This document shows, one piece after another, positions 58,749 through 64,000 of a stretch of 64,000 nucleotides of DNA (its first letter is position 1; every line of letters starts with the position of its first letter). Location: assembly GCA_963704335.1 (NCBI GenBank), contig OY969889.1:1984001-2048000 (forward strand), in the 5' to 3' direction. This DNA is from PALSA-612 sp963704335. GTDB taxonomy: Bacteria > Actinomycetota > Thermoleophilia > Gaiellales > Gaiellaceae. A program made the position numbers and the translations under genes. A model generated the notes under the pieces. The model did no database searches. It was not told the DNA's origin and was given only the letters and a program-made list of their open reading frames with translations.

Positions 58749-59440
58749 GACCGGCCCCGGCACTGGCGCTGCTGGTCGCGCTGGCGGCCGCCGCGCTGGT
58801 CGCCGACCACTGGCAGGTGCCGGTCGCGATCGCCGCCGTGCTGTTCGGCCTCTGCCTGCGCGCGCCGGCCTCCCGCCGTTGGCCGTACCTGCTCGGGTGC
58901 GCGATCACGTCCGCCTCGGTGCTCGTGATAACGCCGCTTCTCGTCGTGAACGGCGTGGACGTGCTCTGGAGCGGCCCCGTGGTGCCGGTGCTCGGCCAGC
59001 TCGACGTGACGACGGAAGAACTCGCCGGTGCGGCGATCCAGGCGGTCCGGCTGGCGGCCGTGACGCTCGCATTTGCCGTGTACGCGCTGCTGCTCGACCA
59101 CGACGCGCTCTTGCGGTCGGCGCGGTTCGCGCGGCGCTCGACTCTCGTCGTCGCGCTTGCGACGAGACTCGTGCCGACGCTCGAGCGCGACGTGCGCGGG
59201 CTCGTGGAGGCGCTGCGCGGGCGTGGGGTGGAGGTGGTCGGCGTTCGCGGCCGGGCAAGGCTCGTGTCCCCGATCGTCTCCGGGTCGCTGGAACGCGCGC
59301 TGAACCTCGCGGAGGCGATGGAGGCCCGCGGGTACGGCCGCGGCGGTGCGACGCGCACGCCGTCGCCGCGGTGGCGGTCGCTCGACAGGCTGGCGCTCGT
59401 GGCGTCGCTGGTGCTCGTGGCGGGAGCAGTGTGGCTGTAG
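58745..59440 (+). CDS. ecfT: ECF transporter transmembrane subunit EcfT
   Basis: A 231-residue membrane protein, the EcfT (T component) that couples the S component to the ATPase. About five helices, and two coupling motifs of the A-R-G type: LVEALRGRGVE and NLAEAMEARGYG in the cytoplasmic helices. DALLRSARFARRSTLVVALA fits family core. GTG start overlaps the DUF4430 lipoprotein (GTGA); its end overlaps EcfA by 10 bases. Confidence 0.88.
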   Translation: MRPAPALALLVALAAAALVADHWQVPVAIAAVLFGLCLRAPASRRWPYLLGCAITSASVLVITPLLVVNGVDVLWSGPVVPVLGQLDVTTEELAGAAIQAVRLAAVTLAFAVYALLLDHDALLRSARFARRSTLVVALATRLVPTLERDVRGLVEALRGRGVEVVGVRGRARLVSPIVSGSLERALNLAEAMEARGYGRGGATRTPSPRWRSLDRLALVASLVLVAGAVWL

Positions 59441-60753
59441 CAACGGTACGGGGGCTGACGTTCACGTACGGCGGTGCCGACCGGCCGGCGCTCTCCGGCG
59501 TGTCGCTCGACGTGGCTCCGGGAGAGGTCGTTCTGCTCACTGGACGATCGGGCTGCGGGAAGACGACGCTCATCCGGGCGCTCGCCGGCCTCGTGCCGCA
59601 CTTTCACGGCGGCCGTTTCGGAGGCAGCGTCGAGATCGGCGGCCGCGACACCCGGCGGACCCGCCCGGCCGAGCTCGCCGGCACCGTCGCCACCCTCTTC
59701 CAGGATCCCGAGGACCAGGTCGTCTTCGGCGGCGTCCTGGCCGAGGTGTCGTTCGGCATCGAGAACTCGGGCGCACCTCCTCGGGAGATCGAGCGACGCG
59801 CGCTCTCTGCTCTGGAGGCGGTGGGTGCCGAGCACCTGGCACAGAGGGCGGTGGCCGAGCTTTCCGGCGGGGAGCTGCAGCGTGTCTGCCTCGCGTCCAC
59901 GCTCGCGCTGGAACCGGCTCTGCTCCTGCTGGACGAGCCCACGTCCCAGCTGGACGCCGACGGTGCGCGGGCGCTGCTCGAGCTGGTGCGGCGCCTCGCG
60001 CGCGAGCGAGGCACGGCCGTGGTGATCAGCGAGCACCGGGTGGCCCGGACCAGCGTCTACTGCGATCGGGTCGTCCGCCTCGAGCGCGGTGCGATCGTCG
60101 CCGGCAGCCCGGTCGTTGCCCCGTTGCCGCGCGGCCCGGTTCGCCGCGGCGCAGACGTCATCTTCATGCTCGACGGTGTCCACTTCTCCTACGCAGCCGG
60201 CGAGTCGGTGCTCTCGGACGTCGGTCTCGAGCTACGTCGACGAGAGATCGTCGCGGTAACCGGCGGCAACGGCAGCGGGAAGTCGACGCTTGGCAAGCTC
60301 GTCGCCGGGCTGCTCGAGCCCGACCGCGGCACACGAAGCTGCGTCGGCCGTGCCGCGTATCTGTCGCAGGATCCGGGCCGCTATCTCGCCCGGGAACGCT
60401 GTGATGACGAGGTAGCGCTGGGCGCTCGTGACGGAGCCGCCGCAATCCGGGCGCTCGCGAACGTGGGACTGTCGGGTTACGAGGCGCGTCACCCACGGGA
60501 TCTGTCGAGCGGCGAACGCGAGCGGCTGGCGCTGGCCGCCGTGCTCGCCTGCGAGCCCGACGTTTTGGTGCTCGACGAGCCGACCCGCGGCGTCGATCCG
60601 GAGGCACGGGCCCGACTGGCCGCGTTGCTGCGCGAGGAGGCGGGACAGCGGGCGACGTTGCTCATCACCCACGATCACGAGCTCGCCGGCGCCGTCGCCG
60701 ATCGCACCGTCTACCTGGGGGAAGGGGAGGTGGCCGAGCGTGTTGCTGCCTAG
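59431..60753 (+). CDS. ecfA: ECF transporter ATPase, fused EcfA-EcfA'
   Basis: A 440-residue double ABC ATPase. Module 1 has Walker A GRSGCGKTT, signature LSGGELQRV and Walker B LLLLDEPTSQLD. Module 2 has GGNGSGKST, LSSGERERL and VLVLDEPTRGVD. It powers the ECF transporter. Most ECF systems have two separate ATPases or a homodimer; the fusion is found in some actinobacteria. GTG start overlaps ecfT; the end overlaps the S component by 14 bases. Confidence 0.92.
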   Translation: MAVATVRGLTFTYGGADRPALSGVSLDVAPGEVVLLTGRSGCGKTTLIRALAGLVPHFHGGRFGGSVEIGGRDTRRTRPAELAGTVATLFQDPEDQVVFGGVLAEVSFGIENSGAPPREIERRALSALEAVGAEHLAQRAVAELSGGELQRVCLASTLALEPALLLLDEPTSQLDADGARALLELVRRLARERGTAVVISEHRVARTSVYCDRVVRLERGAIVAGSPVVAPLPRGPVRRGADVIFMLDGVHFSYAAGESVLSDVGLELRRREIVAVTGGNGSGKSTLGKLVAGLLEPDRGTRSCVGRAAYLSQDPGRYLARERCDDEVALGARDGAAAIRALANVGLSGYEARHPRDLSSGERERLALAAVLACEPDVLVLDEPTRGVDPEARARLAALLREEAGQRATLLITHDHELAGAVADRTVYLGEGEVAERVAA

Positions 60754-61420
60754 GCTCGCCACGCTCTCACTCGTCGCGGCGGCGCTGGCGGCGGTGGCGT
60801 GGACGGCAATGGCGCCGGACGACGCAGGATTCTCGCTGCTGCTCGTGGCCCTCGCTCTGGCGGCGACCGCGTACGCGTGGCTCGAGTCCGGGCCGGGCTC
60901 GGCCGCCGAGCTGGCGCTGATCGGCTCGCTGGCGGGAATCGCCGCCGCCGGCCGCGTGCTGTTTGCCGCGGTGCCCGGCGTGCAACCCGTGACGGTGATC
61001 GCGGTGGCCGCGGGAGCCGCGCTCGGTGCACGGGCGGGCATGGCCGTGGGCGCGACGGCGGCGCTCGTCTCCAACCTCTTCCTCGGCCAGGGCCCGTGGA
61101 CGCCGTGGCAGATGCTGGGCTGGGCCGGCTGCGGCCTCGCCGGCGCGCTGGCTCGGAGCGCCATCCGCGGGCGCCTGCCGTTCGCGCTGCTCTGTGCCCT
61201 ACTCGGTCTAGCCTTCAGCGCACTGATGGATCTCTGGCTCTGGTTCAGCTTCTACCCGCACACAGGACCGGCCTTCACGGCCGTTCTGGCCCGCGGCCTG
61301 CCCTTCGACCTTGCACACGCGATCGGCAACTTCCTCATCGCGCTTGCGGCCGGGCCGGAGTTACGACGAGTGCTGGAGCGCTACGGCCGCCGGCTGCGGC
61401 CGCGCATCGTATGGGACTGA
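60740..61420 (+). CDS. ecfS: ECF transporter substrate-binding (S) subunit
   Basis: A 226-residue membrane protein with about six helices, in the position and size of an ECF S component. The stretch GARAGMAVGATAALVSNLFL GQGPWTPWQMLGW resembles the family core (GxxxG-rich helix and loop). The B12 riboswitch and DUF4430 partners argue for cobalamin or a corrinoid as substrate; the sequence alone does not show it. GTG start inside ecfA. Confidence 0.83.
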   Translation: MLLPRLATLSLVAAALAAVAWTAMAPDDAGFSLLLVALALAATAYAWLESGPGSAAELALIGSLAGIAAAGRVLFAAVPGVQPVTVIAVAAGAALGARAGMAVGATAALVSNLFLGQGPWTPWQMLGWAGCGLAGALARSAIRGRLPFALLCALLGLAFSALMDLWLWFSFYPHTGPAFTAVLARGLPFDLAHAIGNFLIALAAGPELRRVLERYGRRLRPRIVWD

Positions 61421-62199
61421 AGCTTCTTGCGCCGCTCGTCGCCGGCCTGGCTCTGGCGACGCCTGCGCAGTACCTCCAGGCGCAGCAGCAGCCGGACGGA
61501 GGCTTCGCGGAGAGCGGTGGCAAGACCTCGCCGGCACTCACGGCCTGGGCGGCGCTCGGCCTGGCCGCCGCCGGCCAGCGTTCGCAGCCGGCTCTGGAGT
61601 ACCTCCAGACCGCGGATGTCTCGTCGCTGCCCGTGGCGACGCGGGCACTCGTGGCCATGGCCGTGGCGGCGCTCGGCGACGGTCGCGCGGCGGAGGCGCT
61701 GCCGACAGTGGCGGGCCAGACCAACACCCTGATCTGGACGATCCTCGCGCGCCGGCAGGCGCGATTGACCGTGCCCAAGCATCTCGTCAACGCGCTGCTC
61801 GCCCGCCAGGCGAAGTCGGGCGGCTGGGGCTGGGCGAAGGGAGTCTCGCCCGACTCCAACGACACCGCCGCTGCGGTACAGGCTCTGCGGGCAGCCGGCG
61901 TCTCCGGTGCGCCCGTGCGCCGCGCGCTGGGCTACCTACGCTCGGTGCACGGGATGGACGGCGGCTTTGCCCTCACGCGCGGCCGGGAGTCGGACGCACA
62001 GTCGACCGCCTGGGCGATCCAGGCGTTCGTCGCCGCGAAATCGCCCGTACCCGAGGGTGCGTTCGCGTATCTGACCGAGCTACGGCGCAAGGACGGCAGC
62101 TACCGCTTCTCACAGCGATACGTCACCACGCCGGTCTGGGTGACCGCGCAGGTGCTGCCTGCCGTGCTCAAGCGGCCATTCCCGCTGCGCCCGAGCTAG
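61411..62199 (+). CDS. Exported prenyltransferase/squalene-cyclase-repeat protein
   Basis: A 262-residue protein with a short hydrophobic signal (about 1-18) and four QxxxGG(F/W)-type repeats: QQQPDGGFAE, QAKSGGWGW, HGMDGGFAL and RRKDGSYRF. This is the alpha/alpha-barrel fold of terpene cyclases, prenyltransferases and the N-terminal domain of transcobalamin. It lacks the aspartate-rich catalytic motifs of cyclases (DxDD). Overlap with ecfS and operon position suggest the alpha-barrel half of a two-protein cobalamin binder. Inference from context. Confidence 0.78.
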   Translation: MGLKLLAPLVAGLALATPAQYLQAQQQPDGGFAESGGKTSPALTAWAALGLAAAGQRSQPALEYLQTADVSSLPVATRALVAMAVAALGDGRAAEALPTVAGQTNTLIWTILARRQARLTVPKHLVNALLARQAKSGGWGWAKGVSPDSNDTAAAVQALRAAGVSGAPVRRALGYLRSVHGMDGGFALTRGRESDAQSTAWAIQAFVAAKSPVPEGAFAYLTELRRKDGSYRFSQRYVTTPVWVTAQVLPAVLKRPFPLRPS

Positions 62200-62204
62200 G
62201 CGTT

Positions 62205-62217
62205 CCCCGTTTCGGGG
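62205..62217 (+). terminator. Short hairpin ending the cobalamin operon
   Basis: CCCCG and CGGGG around TTT, 6 bases after the stop at 62199. Weak stem of 5 bp; no T-run. Confidence 0.3.
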
Positions 62218-62254
62218 GCTGGACGAGCCTTCGCTCCGAGCCGATCAGCATCGG

Positions 62255-63178
62255 GTGAGGCGGCTGGTGCTCCCCGTGGTGATCGCGGCGGCGACGATCG
62301 CCGGCTTCGTCGCCGTCTCCTTCCAGCTGAGCGGAGACGCGCTGCACCTCGCTGCACACCCGAGCTGGCCGCTACTGGCGACGGCGTTCGCGGTCGCCGC
62401 CCTCGCGCAGCCGCTGCGCGCGATGGCCTGGCGGGCAACGCTCCACGGCTGTGTCGAGTTCAAGGCCGTGTATGCCGCCAGCGCTGTCGGCTCGTTCCTC
62501 GACACGGTGCTCCCGGCGCGACTCGGTGAAGTATCGAAGGTCGGCGTCCTTCGCGTGTCATCCGGCAACCGCTGGCCCGGTTATCCCCGCGCTACCGGCA
62601 GTCTCGTTTGCGCCCACCTGCTCGAGGCGCTCGCCTTCGTCGTCGTCGGTGCCGCAGCGGCCGTTTTCCTCCCCTTCCCGGAATGGGCGCGATGGACGAT
62701 GGTGGGTGGCTTCGTGCTCGCGGCCGGGGCTATCGGGACTGCCGCGCTGCTTCATCACAAGCTCGGCCGGGTGCTGCCCCGGCGCGTGGACCGGTTCCTC
62801 GCCGAGGCTTCTCCTTCGCCGCGCGTCCTCGCCCACGCCGGCGGGATCCTCGTGGCGACCTGGATCATCCGCTGGCTCGGCATCGTGCTCCTGCTCCACG
62901 CGCTCGGTGTCGAGGCCGGCCTCGGAGCCGCTCTCGTCTACATGATCGTGACCGGCCTCGCCAACACCGCGCCGATCCTGCCGGGCAACGCCGGCGTCTA
63001 CCAGGGCGCCGCGCTGGGAGCACTGGCGATGGTGGGCGAGGCAGGCTCGAAGGCAGTCGCCGTCGGGCTCGTCGCACCGCTCTTCGCCAGTGCCGTCACC
63101 GCTGCCGCCGCGCTAGCCGGTGTCGCGCTCTACGGCCGGCGCTTCGCCGTGGTTTCGCGCGGCGCCTTCTCGCGATAG
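62255..63178 (+). CDS. Flippase-like (UPF0104/LPG synthase TM) membrane protein
   Basis: A 307-residue integral membrane protein with about eight helices in the UPF0104/lysylphosphatidylglycerol synthase transmembrane fold: FLDTVLPARLGEVSKVGVLR and NTAPILPGNAGVYQGAALGA are the conserved blocks (the LPARxGE and GNAGxxx motifs). Proteins of this group flip or synthesise lipid-linked intermediates. GTG start. The specific lipid is unknown. Confidence 0.82.
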   Translation: MRRLVLPVVIAAATIAGFVAVSFQLSGDALHLAAHPSWPLLATAFAVAALAQPLRAMAWRATLHGCVEFKAVYAASAVGSFLDTVLPARLGEVSKVGVLRVSSGNRWPGYPRATGSLVCAHLLEALAFVVVGAAAAVFLPFPEWARWTMVGGFVLAAGAIGTAALLHHKLGRVLPRRVDRFLAEASPSPRVLAHAGGILVATWIIRWLGIVLLLHALGVEAGLGAALVYMIVTGLANTAPILPGNAGVYQGAALGALAMVGEAGSKAVAVGLVAPLFASAVTAAAALAGVALYGRRFAVVSRGAFSR

Positions 63179-63187
63179 CATCCCCGC

Positions 63188-63571
63188 GTGCGTTTGTGCC
63201 TCCTCGGAGCGCTCGTTCTGGCCTTCGGCGCGTCGGTCGCGCTTGCCGCGGGCGGCAAGGTCGCCTTCCAGGACACCGTGCCGAGCGGGAAGTCGAGCTC
63301 GGTCACCGTCAACCCGCACCACGCGGCCGCCTTCAAAGTCGTCCTGCGTGTGCCGACTGCCGGCCGTGCCAGGCTCTTCCTCCTCGGCAAGACGGCGCCA
63401 AAGCCCGGACTGCTGATCGACACGAAGACGTTCGACTGCCAGGGTGCTGCCGGCTCGTTCATCTGCCAGGCGTCGTACGAGCCGCTGCCAAAGGGGAAGT
63501 ACACGTGGAAGATCGCGTGGGTGGGCAAGCCCAAGAAGGCGGCTCACGTCGAGCTCACCGTCCGCTGGTAG
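63188..63571 (+). CDS. Small secreted protein of unknown function
   Basis: A 127-residue exported protein: signal peptide (RLCLLGALVLAFGASVALAA) then a beta-rich domain with two cysteines (DCQGAAG, ICQAS). GTG start 9 bases after the flippase-like gene. No family recognised. Confidence 0.55.
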   Translation: MRLCLLGALVLAFGASVALAAGGKVAFQDTVPSGKSSSVTVNPHHAAAFKVVLRVPTAGRARLFLLGKTAPKPGLLIDTKTFDCQGAAGSFICQASYEPLPKGKYTWKIAWVGKPKKAAHVELTVRW

Positions 63572-63592
63572 CGCTCGTCTAGCATCGGGCGG

Positions 63593-64000
63593 GTGAGCTC
63601 CAACGCCGCCCTGAAGCCGGAGGAGTACCTCGCCGACCTCAATCCCGCCCAGCGGGAGACCGTGCTGCAGACAGAAGGGCCCGTGCTCGTGGTCGCCGGA
63701 GCCGGCTCGGGGAAGACCCGCGCGCTCACGCGCCGCGTCGCGCATCTCATCGCCACGCAAGGCGCGAAGCCGAACGAGATCCTCGCCATCACGTTCACGA
63801 ACAAGGCGGCGGGTGAGATGCGTGCGCGGCTCGAGGACCTGCTCGGCCACGTCGCCCGCGCGATCTGGATTCTCACCTTCCACGCTGCGTGCGGCCGGAT
63901 TCTGCGCCGGGAGGCGCCGCGGCTCGGCTACAAGTCGAACTTCACCATCTACGACCAGGCCGACCAGGTCCGGCTGACGAAAGACTGCCTGGAGGAGCTC
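63593..64000 (+). CDS. pcrA: UvrD/PcrA helicase, N-terminal part (cut by window end)
   Basis: The first 136 residues of a superfamily 1A DNA helicase. LNPAQRETV is motif Q, AGAGSGKTRALTRRVAHLIA is motif I (Walker A), ITFTNKAAGEMRARL is motif Ia, and ILTFHAACGRILRR is motif Ib. The family ranges over UvrD, PcrA and Rep; in an actinobacterium it is most likely PcrA/UvrD1. GTG start. The gene runs off the window at 64000. Confidence 0.88.
   Translation, partial: MSSNAALKPEEYLADLNPAQRETVLQTEGPVLVVAGAGSGKTRALTRRVAHLIATQGAKPNEILAITFTNKAAGEMRARLEDLLGHVARAIWILTFHAACGRILRREAPRLGYKSNFTIYDQADQVRLTKDCLEEL

Overview
The window is GC-rich DNA with many GTG starts and short ATGA/GTGA gene overlaps. It carries typical actinobacterial families: a SARP/BTAD regulator, a deazaflavin (F420)-dependent nitroreductase, a Rex repressor, CeoB/CeoC-like potassium proteins and a K+-independent-type proton pyrophosphatase. 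I infer a deep-branching actinobacterium, possibly class Thermoleophilia. That placement is inference, because no rRNA or other phylogenetic marker was analysed.

Layout. 0-8.4 kb: two MFS exporters, pabB, an inverted iron-uptake operon (imelysin-like protein plus an FTR1 permease broken by two frameshifts) preceded by two metal-type operators, then a pabC-like gene and a nitroreductase. 8.4-18.2 kb: a leftward cluster of exported proteins (two N,N-dimethylformamidase-like paralogues, a secreted protein, an M23 peptidase) divergent from a two-gene cassette of a SARP-SIR2 fusion and a membrane-spanning STAND NTPase with WD40 propellers. Three of the leftward promoters carry direct repeats with an 11-bp period, the known geometry of SARP operators. 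18.2-30 kb: a frameshifted TetR gene with an MFS exporter, uvrB, small genes, two abutting gene fragments, lipoproteins, and uvrA behind a LexA-type box. 30-41 kb: panB-panC-DUF2520, FmdB, a family 4 uracil-DNA glycosylase, tsaE-tsaB-rimI-tsaD, a subtilase, glutamate dehydrogenase and a glutaredoxin-like gene. 41-47 kb: rex flanked by an inverted pair of hairpin repeats, a glycosyltransferase, a GCS2 ligase, hppA, and a REP-associated transposase (RAYT) with REP-like repeats. 47-55.4 kb: potassium genes (TrkH, TrkA, two APC-USP permeases bracketed by a 162-bp inverted-repeat element in opposite orientations, and two TrkA-N proteins). 55.4-64 kb: a sugar dehydrogenase, HAD-like and VanZ genes, then a cobalamin riboswitch leading six overlapping genes (two transcobalamin-like DUF4430 proteins, EcfT, EcfA, EcfS, and an exported prenyltransferase/cyclase-repeat protein), a flippase-like membrane protein, and the start of a UvrD/PcrA helicase.

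Two systems stand out. The 57.2-62.2 kb operon looks like a bacterial counterpart of vertebrate transcobalamin, with the alpha-barrel and beta domains on separate exported proteins feeding an ECF transporter. The SARP-SIR2 / STAND-WD40 cassette looks like a sensor-regulator pair that may control neighbouring exported enzymes. No tRNA, rRNA, CRISPR array or prophage was seen. Three single-base frameshifts (two in the FTR1 gene, one in tetR) all have the same direction, so they may be sequence errors and not true pseudogenes.
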